DNA from: Fusarium oxysporum f. sp. lycopersici 4287
Taxonomy: Eukaryota > Ascomycota > Sordariomycetes > Hypocreales > Nectriaceae
Assembly (NCBI RefSeq): GCF_000149955.1
Contig: NC_030986.1
Location: 3,905,333 to 3,969,332, forward strand
DNA length: 64,000 nucleotides
Reading direction: 5' to 3'
Part shown: positions 11,530-21,940 of the stretch, piece by piece
Layout: each line of letters opens with the position of its first letter
Numbering within the stretch: the first letter of the stretch is position 1
Made by a program: the position numbers and the translations under genes
Notes under the pieces: model-generated
What the model was told of the DNA's origin: nothing
Database searches by the model: none
Seen by the model: only the letters and a program-made list of their open reading frames with translations

Positions 11530-11662
11530 NNNNNNNNNNNNNNNNNNNNNNNNNNNNNNNNNNNNNNNNNNNNNNNNNNNNNNNNNNNNNNNNNNNNNNN
11601 NNNNNNNNNNNNNNNNNNNNNNNNNNNNNNNNNNNNNNNNNNNNNNNNNNNNNNNNNNNNNN
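11530..11662. other. Assembly gap (N)
   Basis: 133 N, ten bases upstream of the TMEM115-type start codon. The promoter of that gene is therefore largely unseen. Confidence 0.99.
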
Positions 11663-14600
11663 CGTTGAGGCTATCACAGGTTGATATGTTGGCCGTGGCG
11701 CGATATATCGGCAATATTAACTCGTGATTCGTCAAACAATCCGATACTTGGTAGTGATTCTTTTTGCGCTGTAGCTATTGTCGTAATCGGGAACTTTTGT
11801 TGTCGGCGCTGGCCTTTACAAGGTCTTTATTCTCTTGATTCCCCTTTGATGCCACGAGATTGAACTGTCCTCTGTAAACTTATCCCTGCCGTTGCCAGCC
11901 TCACCACTTTAGGGGACCACAGCCTCTTGTGGCGCACAGCTCATTCAGGGGCCTAAGGCAGCCACAACTTGCAATCCCGCCCATGCAATTTGAATCCCTG
12001 CATATGAGCGCCTGATCAGTCAATTTTGATGAGGCCTCTTTCTCCTCATTTACGTAGGATCCGAGAGTTCTAAGCGATACTTGAACTATTTTGAGGACCA
12101 ACAGTTCAAGTATTAATTTCTCTATGTATAATGACTTTCTTAGAGAAACTCAATCAATAGAACTCGACGCGCTTTGGGATCTTCACCACGAACCTCAAGG
12201 TTTCAAGATCTGGCAGTGGAGACTTTCGTGATGCGGCTACGTTCAAGACATTGCTGCTCCAAATCTACTGTATATGAAACAGTTCTATCACTTCAAAGTT
12301 CACTGGTTTATGCAAGCCCTAGACCGAATTCCATCCTCCACAGCAAGTTATTAACCCGCTCTGTTAGGACAAGCTAAATATCTAGACATTTGGCGGAGGG
12401 ACTTTGATTTGAGACTTTTGTCAGCAAGGAAGACCATTAGGATTGACGTCCTTGATCCGCTAGTGCCCACACCTTTAGCGATAAAGCCACGGTTAGAGTT
12501 TGAGATTGAGATTTTGCTGAAAACTTCATTTGTTTCACCTGTTAGCGTTGCATATTCAAGGCCATGCTGAACTCAATAACCCTTGCCTCCGGGAATACCT
12601 CCCAATGTTTAGATGCATGGCCATCGAACTCAAATATTACTGATGTCGTGTCCTGTATCATCAGTATTGAATCGGGAGATGGGGATACTAAATTCGGTCA
12701 AGATTCGGGGGCCTCGGCAAAGAACAAGATGACGGGTGCCATTCAACGCGACTAATTCTTGACTCACATCTGATTGGTCAAGAACGTTTAGATTGTCGAT
12801 GCTGTTCCCCTGTGCCTCTCGAACATCCATCAAATGGAGTCGGTGGGGCCTCCCGACTCTGGAATGTCGTGCAGGGCAAAGCAGAGACAGCCACATCTTT
12901 CATCTTGCCATGGTCTTATTTCGTTGCCAAGGTGAGGGCATTCGAGTCGGATGTCATTCTCGATTTTCAACATACCAACAAAAATGACAACGTCCAAAAT
13001 TGGGAGCTCCGTGGTCGATACGAAACCGGAGATTTGTGATATAGCAACGGCTCAGGCCATGTTGCGTTGGTGGAGGGTCCAAGTACCGACGGGAGATGCA
13101 CAAGGTCAAGAACCTCGGGAATGTCACGGGAGGCTTGCAACAGGACGGGTCACGTGACGAGAAGCCATTGAAACGATGGCGTGTTTACACTCAATGAGAC
13201 CTTCTAGGATGGAGGACATCATGAATACAGGTGGTGGTGATGCTCTTGTCCTGGACGAGCGAGGAGCTCATCATCAAGTCTGCGCATTGACATGATAAAA
13301 ACAGAAGAGGGAGAAAGGAAAAGCACGGGACCCTGTCGAAGTCAAAAGGTGCGGGTACCCGCCAAGTTCGGAGGTTTGTTGTGGGCTACTGTGCATGTGT
13401 GGGTGGAAGCAAGGCGTGCATTCGTGGGTGCTTTTGAGGCAGCGAGTTGGGGCTGTTATGCTGTACATCCAAGAGATCACAGCTCCGTGTCCTGGGGTGA
13501 CGATGATGAGGTTGTTCGAGTCGCGTCGCCTTCGCGAAACAGTTGAAACCATGATCCTTTAAAAAACGATTGCTAAGCTGGTGGTTCAAAAACCCGGGCA
13601 TGGGCAGCCGCTGGCCCCGGTTGCATGGTGGGCTGGCTGCTTGGCGGCCCCTTTGAACGAGCTAGAGTATTGCCACGTAATGACGAGAGTTCAGACAGGG
13701 CTGTGAGTGAGCGAGAGCACCTTTTTTTTTTTTTTTTTTTTCGATAGACGGGACGGGCCAAACATTCTAGTTACTGTGTTTCTCTGTGCGCAGTCGCTGA
13801 CAACAGTCTTTGTTTCTGTTACACGAGATGTTGCGAGGGTTTTGAGCAGTTGCACAGCTTATGAACCGCAGTTTGGAGATGACGCTGGCAACCTGGTAAG
13901 CAAGCAATGGAACCAAGCCAAGTCGTGAACATGCCCTGCAACCTATAGCCCTGCTTGTCCTCGCAACAGTTGATCAGTGAGTCTGCGAGTGAGCGCGTTT
14001 GTCTTTCTCTCCGCCTGCCTGGCGGCTATCGGTGAGCGTAGCGAGTTGTGCATATCATGTCACGCAGAGACAGTTGGATGGATGGATGCTCAGAATGGAC
14101 TAGATGACATTGGGTGTGGCATCCTTGCAGCTTGTCCGTGGTGGCATCTGCCCGTCCGGAGCTGTGGGAGCCAGGCGTGCGGCGTGCAAGGCAAGCCGGT
14201 GTTTATGGTGGGGCCAGTTGATTGTGAGCTTGTCTTGAACCATCCATTCGCCTCCCCAGACTGGTTCGACGGAAGGTTGAGTTGAGTTGAGTTGAGGTGG
14301 TGGAGGTGGTGGCGGATATCGTTGAGGGGCTTTTGCTCCATTGCTTCGTCGTTCTTCCCAGGTAAAAGACTGGGTAGCAACAACGAGCTGCCTCTACCGA
14401 ATCGTGACATCGCGAGTCCAGAGACCATGAGGCCAAATTGGACTCGGATTCTCTAGCCCATTGTGACATTGCGACCTCGAATTGGAGTGAGTACCGCAGG
14501 GGTGAAAGGGATGGGCGGGGGACAGAACCTGACACATGTTCAAGTAGAGGTACACTGATCAAGTCGAGTCTTGAAGCTTGGGTCTTGAACCTCCATGACC

Positions 14601-16337
14601 CTACCCCTGTCGTGGCCGATCTGCATCCGTCCGTCTCAGATTTTTGGGAGGAAAGGCGAAATGCATCAGCCCAAGCCCTGAAGCATGGCATGGCATTCAA
14701 CGCGGGCTAGCCGTGACTAAGGCAGCCGACGTCATATGATTGGGCAAGGATTCAAGAAGCCTCATGCACAAACTGGGGGGGAATCATTGACGGAACACCA
14801 TCACACTCGCGGCGGCAGGGGCGTAATCTAATTGATGACGAGCGATAACAGAGTTGCTTGGCTGGTTTTCTGCTGATAGAGACAGAGCAGGCAGCAAATG
14901 AACGAAGGGGGAAGAGACGAAGCAATCTTTTCCTGGCTATGACCCGTCGGTTGCCCCTCGTTCTCAGTCACTCTCGAGTGTCATCATCCAACAAGGGCAT
15001 GATCTTCGAAACCTTGCCATTCTCGTGGACGGACGCTTCTGTTGAAGACGAACCTAACGATGATGGAATGACCAACAACTGAACAGACCAAGCCAGGGCA
15101 GGCCAGGGATATCTACCGTTGTCTTCAATGTGGCACGGTCATGGCTAGAGGCAGGGGGTGCGTGCTGTTATTTCAGTCATCAATCATCTTGGAGGTTACA
15201 TTTCACCATCAATATCCGCCATGGCCCAAACGGGTTCAAGGACCTTCAAATGCTCACAGCGAACCCCTGCTTGTCCGAGCATTCAAGGTCCACAATCCGC
15301 AGGTCCACGACCCCTGCTCAGCGAATCGATTGGCTGCCACTCCACCATCTTCAAAGTACCGATACTTTTAGCAGCGCACCAGACATGGGTGTCACTGTTT
15401 TTCTCCTCTAAAAAAGAGAAAGGCTTGTTGGAGAGTTCGGTTCTGTCTGTTTTTCCATCCTTCGACCTGGCGTTCGCTAGCGCCTGTCCCATTTCAAGCC
15501 CGCCGTTCAGTGGGTTAGCTCCCTTGCACCCAAAAGCATCTCGGTAATACGTGAGTTCAGTGTGTACCACTTGGACGTTTTGTGCTTTTTGGTCGTCGTC
15601 CCGCTATTTGACGAGAACAGATGCCACGAGCAGTCTTGTCCGATCACGCTGTTTACCGTTGCTCAGCTTATCAGCCTCCCTGGTCTGTATCACATCACTG
15701 GAAGCTTTGGGGCTATTCGTGGATCGAACGAATGGATTGGATGGTTCTGTACCTGCAAACTCCCCCCCAGTCAGCCCCGTGCCTAGCTCCCCGTAAAGGC
15801 CCCGTAGCTCCAGCGCGAGCAATGTCGCTTTATCCTTGGCGTTTTAAGGGTACCTCGACAAGGTATCCGTATCCTTCCAGCCCATCCAATGCATCAATGA
15901 ATCCTTGCAGCACCCCAACTAATTCGAGCTAGCAGAAACGGGGAGAGAGCCACAGGCAGAACGACCTGATCCTGTGCTAGCTTGGTTGTGCCTGTTAGGG
16001 ACCTTGCACAAGAGCAGAAGCATTGATTGAATCTCGGGCTGGGCTGGGACGGGAGTGACCTAAGGTACAGCACAGTACAGGGGCGGTAGAGGTGGAGGAG
16101 GGAGGTACGTACCCACTCATCACCGCCCCGACTGGAACCTTGAATTTCATCTTTCTTTTGCATCTTCACTTACCTTTCCTCGGACAAACCCCATAAACAA
16201 CATCGAATAATCCAGCCTCTCCTTCGAGAATAGGTTGGCTTCCCGGGACCCTGCTGACTGCTGTCTTGAATTACGCCTCACATCGTCAACTGCGACCCGT
16301 CAGCGACTCTGCGCCTTTTGCGGCGCTCTCTGGGACC
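11663..16337. other. Long region without convincing protein genes; 5' leader of SIF2/FTL1 at its right end
   Basis: About 4.7 kb with only short ORFs on both strands. The longest (14203-14700 minus, 165 aa) shows no domain and no splice-joined neighbours. Present are tandem inverted repeats at 12077-12148, a 20-T run at 13722-13741 and a GAGTT/GGTGGT microsatellite near 14275-14315. Base composition is not strongly AT-rich, so this does not look like a heavily RIP-mutated repeat. It could hold a non-coding RNA or an extended promoter for the WD40 gene; nothing in the sequence decides this. Confidence 0.5.
12077..12148. repeat. Two adjacent inverted repeats (tandem hairpins)
   Basis: First repeat: 11-bp arms ATACTTGAACT (12077-12087) and its complement (12103-12113), with a 15-base spacer. 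Second repeat: 8-bp arms TTTCTCTA (12117-12124) and TAGAGAAA (12141-12148), with a 16-base spacer. Both are perfect. The function is unknown. Confidence 0.8.
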
Positions 16338-18694
16338 ATGGTCGTTAAGGAATTCCTCGACTCGGATAGAGTCAACTTTCTTGTTTGGAGGTTCGTCACT
16401 ACTTCGCGTCCTCGACTCGCAATCACCGCGCCTAGTCGCCTTCTCGCCATCACCTTTTTCCCCTACCGCCGGACCTTTTTGCTGACCATGAATTTCTGCG
16501 CGCCTACAGATTTCTTCTTGAAGGCAGTATGTATTATGTCTGCGCGCTCACGGCACCACAGCTAATCTAACCACACTCGCCCACAGATTATCGAGAGACT
16601 GCTGCCAAATTTCAAAAGGAGTGGCACGTCAAGCAACCTCACAGGGAATTCGCCTTTGCGCCCCACGTCAAGAGCCATGCATTGGTTTCAGTGATTAATC
16701 GTGGCCTTGTTTACCACGCGCTTGAGCGTGAGCATTTACGGAAACTGGTAAGTAATCTTTTTGGGGAATCATTGCAATCTATCGAGAGTTTCGGCGCTGC
16801 GCCTGTTCCCCCACCCATTAAGGCGAGGTGGGCTGTATTCATGACAAGGCCAAATTTCCAAAACGGTCAGAGGCTGACAAAATTCACCATATGCAGCTGC
16901 CTCAGGATGCAGCAGCGGAAGCAGCCGACTCGCTGCAGATGGGCATTTTTGGACCTCTGGACGCGCATCCACAAGGAAGAATTGAGGCAGACGAAGAGGA
17001 AGATGCGGAAGGAGAGGAAATTATCGAAGAGGAGGTTACGAGGAAACGTGCCCCTCAGCAATTATCGAATGTGTCGCCAGCAAAACGACAACGGTTAAGC
17101 AATGGGTTGGAGAATGGCGCCGATGCACCGGCTGCAGTAACGGTGCCAGCATCAGCACCAACGGCAACAACAGCAACAGGAACAGGAACGGATTCCACCA
17201 CAGCAGCACCGGCACCAGTAACGACACCTATGGAAATTGACAACCAGCCTGATAACCATGCATATCCTTCACCTCTCGAGGGTGAGCAAGCGCCAGAGCC
17301 AATGGTGCGGACTGACGGCCCTGAACAGGGTACCCAGGTAGACAAGGTCGAGGAGCTGGCTCCCGAGACGACCTTTATCCGTTTGGTATATGACGGCCAG
17401 AATCAAATTCAGGGAAACCGAGGCGCTACGCCATCACCTTCCTCGCCCTCTGGGCAAGACAATGCTCCCATCCTTTTGCGATGCGAGTGGAACCCAAGAG
17501 ATCCGTCCATCCTCGCAGCTGGTGGCACCGATGCGCTAGCCCGTGTTTGGACAGTCCCTCGCGCGGGCCCCATCGAGCCGGGCCAAGATCACGTGTCACT
17601 TCAAGGTCACTCCCTTATCGATCGTGATGTGCCCCGCGATACCATAACGACGGCCATGTCGTGGACCAGCGATGGCGCTGCAATTGCAGTAGCCACAGAC
17701 TCAAGGAACCATGCCTCGATCAATGTGTGGTCCGCTGAAGGCGCACATTTGCAGTCAATGGAATTATCAGAGCCTCCAATCATCAAGATGCTATGGAACC
17801 CTAACAACACAGCTCTACTAGCCATTTCCCCGGACAAGGGTGGTACTCTTATTACCGTTCACTACCCGCCCGCTGGAAACTCTCTGTCATATGTCCTCCC
17901 GGACCACAATATTGATGCTACACCTTTCGATGCAGCGTGGACTGGAGAAGCAGAATTCTTGCTATGTGGTGGCGACCTAATGCTATGCCTGCAATGCACA
18001 GAAACAACGATAGTGCAGGCCAGAAAATTTGAGACCAAGGACGACGATCTATTTTCCCAGGTCCTTTTCGACGGACGTTCGCGACTGGCCGCTACGTCCA
18101 GCGACAAGGGCACACTTGACGTAAGAATTTACTCCAGAGTAACATATTGAAAAGAGATGCTAACTGTGGTATAGCTGTGGGATGAGAGTGGTCAGCGAAG
18201 GTCCATCTCTGCGCACCAAGGCACCATTACTGCGATGCAATGGCAGCCTCTGCCCGAAAACCAATCTGGACCTGACGACGAGCGTTTAATTGCGACTGGA
18301 GGAGACGACTGTGCAATTCTTATCTGGAATGCTCGAATGCCCGAAAGCAAGCCCAAGTGCTTCTTGACCATGGATTCACCAATTATGAGGCTCGCTTTCA
18401 CGCCAGACGGTGCATTTATCGCGGGCGCGACATCAACTCAGATCTTGATTTGGAAAGTTGGAAGCTACGCTGTGCCGCGAGCAAGCTGGAGTCGACCGGT
18501 GCATCCAGGCTGGCTCAGCCCCAAGGCCAGTGCCGAGACGGACGAAGAAGATGAGCACTGCTTGTGCTGGGATGCTGATGGCCATAAATTGGCCTATGGC
18601 TCCAATAGCAGGGTGAGTCAGGGGATGGTACCATATGTTCAGTTGCACTCTGCTAACACTTGAAAAGCTTGCCATCATCAACTTCCGAAGATGA
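16338..18694 (+). CDS. FTL1: LisH/WD40 transducin-beta-like protein (SIF2/TBL1; Fusarium FTL1 type)
   Basis: Predicted 639-aa subunit of the Set3/SMRT-type histone deacetylase complex in the nucleus. Six exons keep one frame: 16338-16390, 16510-16526 (a 17-nt microexon), 16587-16747, 16897-18120, 18175-18612 and 18668-18694. The N terminus (VNFLVWRFLLEG, then YRETAAKF) is a LisH dimerisation motif, followed by HALVSVINRGLVY, a TBL1 landmark. Then come an acidic stretch with a KRKR-like basic patch and an Ala/Thr-rich linker. WD repeats fill about residues 230-639, for example WNPRDPSILAAGGTDALARVW and GGDDCAILIWNAR. The short last exon ends LAIINFRR, as in the family. The symbol follows the F. 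graminearum homologue, a known pathogenicity gene; assignment is by domain order, not by alignment. Confidence 0.88.
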
Positions 18695-20713
18695 CGACTA
18701 CACCAAAAAGGATAACGTTTGCAACATTAATAGGATCTAGATGTGCGAGGAGGCAGTACGGAAGCCCTCATGCCAATTCGCTACAAGAAAAGGCGGCTTG
18801 TTCAGGCACGTCTTAGGAAGACAGTCGAATGGACTGTGATGCGAAATGGGCATGGTTGGAAGCCCTTAATGTCTATTCCCGCTTGGACATGGTTGAAGCA
18901 ACCATTTGTACGAAACTGCGAACTCGCGAAAGCTCTCTCTTGTATAACACGACGACGAACTACGGCTGGCTGGCCACGAGGGTGAAAACTGAACTCTCTG
19001 ATTGGCACATACACAACACTATCTGGGCACCTCTCTAAGCACGAACTCTTTGTTGAATGAAGGAACATGGATAGAGGTTATAGGAGTACAAACGACATTG
19101 CTTTCATCGCATTACCTTTGTTTTCTTTTCTTTGTCTTTTTTAGGATCCAGGGGTTCTGAGGGCGGGCTGGTTTACCACGGGAGGTGAAGGCATACGAAG
19201 GGCAAGCAAAGTACTGGGGATGCGGTCTGATCTGAGATTTGGGTTCTTGGGGAGCCTCATACCCAGTCTTCACGGTGTTATTGTTTTTGGGGGGGGGCTT
19301 CTGCGTTATTTGTACGATTATATACCATCTGGGGTGATGAAACGGCGCAGAAAAACACAAGAGGCTTGTTTTTACATATAAGGAGTTGAGATTGGTTCTA
19401 GCCAAACCGACGATGTCAGTAAAGCAATAGTTTCAAAGAAAATAACTAACATTATGACGTATCGCCGCCAACTACACAGAGTGAAAAGGGGGCTCGAATG
19501 GGAGGGAAGAGGCGCAGTAACATATTGGGTCAACAAGGTGACCTACATAACTTGCAGTTTGTTGGCTCGATACCGAGATGAAAAGTAAATGGTGTAAAGA
19601 CGGACGGAAGAGATGCACTCGAGACTTTACAGTGATAGGGTATATATACGAGGGGCCATAGCGTCGGGACACATTCAGGTTTCTAGACCTTGCCTGATCA
19701 AAGCCAATCGGATCTGAAGAGTGTAGAATTCTCAGCTGTAGAGTTGTTGAGGCTCAGCACGACAGGGAATCTCACCTGTAGTCGTCTATATCAGGTAGCC
19801 GAGGATCTCATGGCCCCCCTCTCCCCGTCTCTTCTGGCGTAGTCATTTGTGACAGAAGGTCGTGATTGGAGGTTGCATTGCAGACTGAGACACCACGCAC
19901 TGTTTGCCTTGCATGTCTCAGCCTCAGCTGCAGATCGGAAAAGTATATAATGCATTATCATGGATGTGAGAGAACAGGTCATTGTGTGTGTGCGTGTGTT
20001 GTTTTTTTGAGGCGTTTGACTTTGGTATTTGGCAATCGTTGCGTTATCTTGACAGGACTGTGAAGTGTTATGGAAAGGTTATAGAACAAGTAGGCGTATA
20101 CATGTCGTAATGATTCTCTATCATGTGAGATGGCGTCTCCCTCATCTTAGACCACGGCATCACCGAGTCACTCACTCACTGTGAGTTGGTGCTTTCTATC
20201 GTCGATGGATGGTCTAGCCCCCCAAAATATTCCGTCCCCACAAAGTTTGGTTCGTTCGCCCGATTTTCCATTTCCCTTCGAGGCCATGTGCATTTGTATG
20301 TTCCCTGCATTAGCTCTGTATTTGCATTTCTCTTTTGTTTCCTCCTCTCTCTCTCTCTCTCTCTCTCTTTACTTTCGAGGTTTATGTAAGTGACGTGCGC
20401 CCCGCTTCCAATGGAGGGGTTGGTTCCTTTTTTCAAGGTCAGGCCCTGTCTCTCGCTTGTTGTCACTGGGAGTTTATTAGTTGAGCTGTATTGGATGTGA
20501 ATGAATCTGAATGACTCGGGAAGTCATCAATCACTTTTTGTTTCTGCCTTTGTCTCATTATTTATAACGAGAAGCTGTTTATCGTCTCTGAACCACCTTC
20601 ATCTTAAAAACCTCAAACATACATCTTGAGCACTATTCTCAAAGAAGCCAACAAACTCTTATCAACTCTCTTCCTACTACCACCAACCTCCACCAAAAAT
20701 CATCCATAACACA
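18695..20713. other. Intergenic with 3' UTR and a CT microsatellite
   Basis: About 2 kb between two plus-strand genes, with no coding evidence. A (CT)n tract lies at about 20344-20368. A TATA-like element (TTTATAA) near 20561-20567 and a CA-rich leader precede the next start. Confidence 0.55.
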
Positions 20714-21193
20714 ATGTCTACATCAACACAACACCATCAACCAAATCGCTCGTCAGGATGGACGGAAGAAATGCGCGATAGGCAAGCCCGCGGGAAAAAC
20801 CCATACAGCGAAGAAAGCGACGTGAGCGATGGCGAGCCAAGGCGTCTTGGACCGCGGTATCGTTCTTCGGCTTCACGATCTTTCAGCGCCGACGCTGATT
20901 CCTACAGTCCCGTTTTTGAAACACACGTAGAGAGAGAACGGAGAGGAGAGGCTATGTATATTCTGGATAACCATGCGGCTCTCATGGCACATGCGCAAGC
21001 GACCGGCGATGTATGTATCATCACCATATTAATATTGAAAATACTAGTCGTGCTAAACCATCGTGTACAGAGCATCGCTGGGCAACGCCTTCGATTTATG
21101 CGCCAATTATGTGGCTTCGAAGATAAGCACGACGACACCAGCACGGCGAGGAGTAAACAGAGTCGCCGAGTTAGTGATAAAATCTCTCGATAG
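20714..21193 (+). CDS. Small hypothetical protein with one intron
   Basis: I do not recognise this protein. The model is exon 20714-21010, an intron 21011-21070 (GTATGT donor, TGCTAAAC branch region, ACAG acceptor) and exon 21071-21193, giving 139 aa. The intron is 60 nt and stop-free, so an unspliced reading also stays open (159 aa). The protein is polar and charged: an SSGWTEEMRDRQARGKNPY start, an acidic SEESDVSDGEPRR stretch, a predicted helix around ERRGEAMYILDNHAALMAHAQ, and a basic C terminus. There is no signal peptide or membrane segment. Support comes from the splice signals, the TATA-like element and the CA-rich leader. It could be a lineage-specific regulator; the function is unknown. 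Confidence 0.55.
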   Translation: MSTSTQHHQPNRSSGWTEEMRDRQARGKNPYSEESDVSDGEPRRLGPRYRSSASRSFSADADSYSPVFETHVERERRGEAMYILDNHAALMAHAQATGDVCIITILILKILVVLNHRVQSIAGQRLRFMRQLCGFEDKHDDTSTARSKQSRRVSDKISR

Positions 21194-21940
21194 TACAGAG
21201 TTCTCGTCATAGGAAGGGAGAAGGCGGCCCTTGGTGAGATAGGGATCTTTTAGCAAACCATCACAAGCCTTTTATAATGAATCACGACTTTCAAGTAATA
21301 GAATTGAATGAACCTGTATTTGCTTATCCATGCAGCTGTAGTAAATGTTTACTGTTAGTAACCGCCATCTGGTTCAAATCTCTGGTGCAAGTAGATGAAA
21401 TCAAATAAATACTGGCATTTTGCCTCTTCTAATTGTCGTTATAGTCTTGTGCTGCTAACATCTAACATCGACGTGTATGCGTGTACCGCTGTGTATGTGA
21501 ATGTGTCTGTTCCTTATGCGTTTGTCCACCAACTACCTGTCCCATAAGTACTTCTCCAAGTCCGCCGTCTTGTATGTCCTGATTCGCTTATCAACAAGTT
21601 GAAAACAATGTCAAGATGCATGTGCGGAAGTCCAAATCCATTCCGTACAAAAAAGACTACAAGAAAGCGATACAATGTTCAAACCAATGTGCCCAGAAAA
21701 GAAAACGCCGGCAAATGCTGTATCGGGACATGTAAAATCCGCCCCTTTGTATCAAAAAGAAGAAAGAAAAAAAAGTCTAAGCATATCTCATACTGCGCGT
21801 CCTCTGTTGCTGCCAGCCCATTGATGTAATCAAAATAGAGGCGAACTGATAGGGGCCGTATGGAGTTAGGAGAAAGTCCCTCGAGGAATATCAGGGCAAC
21901 GCGACTAGTGTTTGAGTATTTTTGTATGCCCTCCGTGTTG
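21194..21940. other. Intergenic between the small gene and the ADAM 3' end
   Basis: About 750 bp. It has GT-rich stretches near 21470-21510 and no coding evidence. A GGTTCAAATC sequence at 21371-21380 resembles a tRNA B box, but no A box or cloverleaf accompanies it. Confidence 0.5.

Noticed and set aside
13722..13741. 20-T run as an RNA polymerase III terminator
   Set aside because: No recognisable Pol III gene precedes it on either strand; a simple repeat explains it.
14203..14700. 165-aa minus-strand frame as a gene
   Set aside because: Composition is not protein-like, overlapping plus-strand frames are equally open, and there are no splice signals or motifs.
21371..21380. GGTTCAAATC, a match to the tRNA B box
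   Set aside because: No A box at the right distance upstream and no cloverleaf pairing around it.
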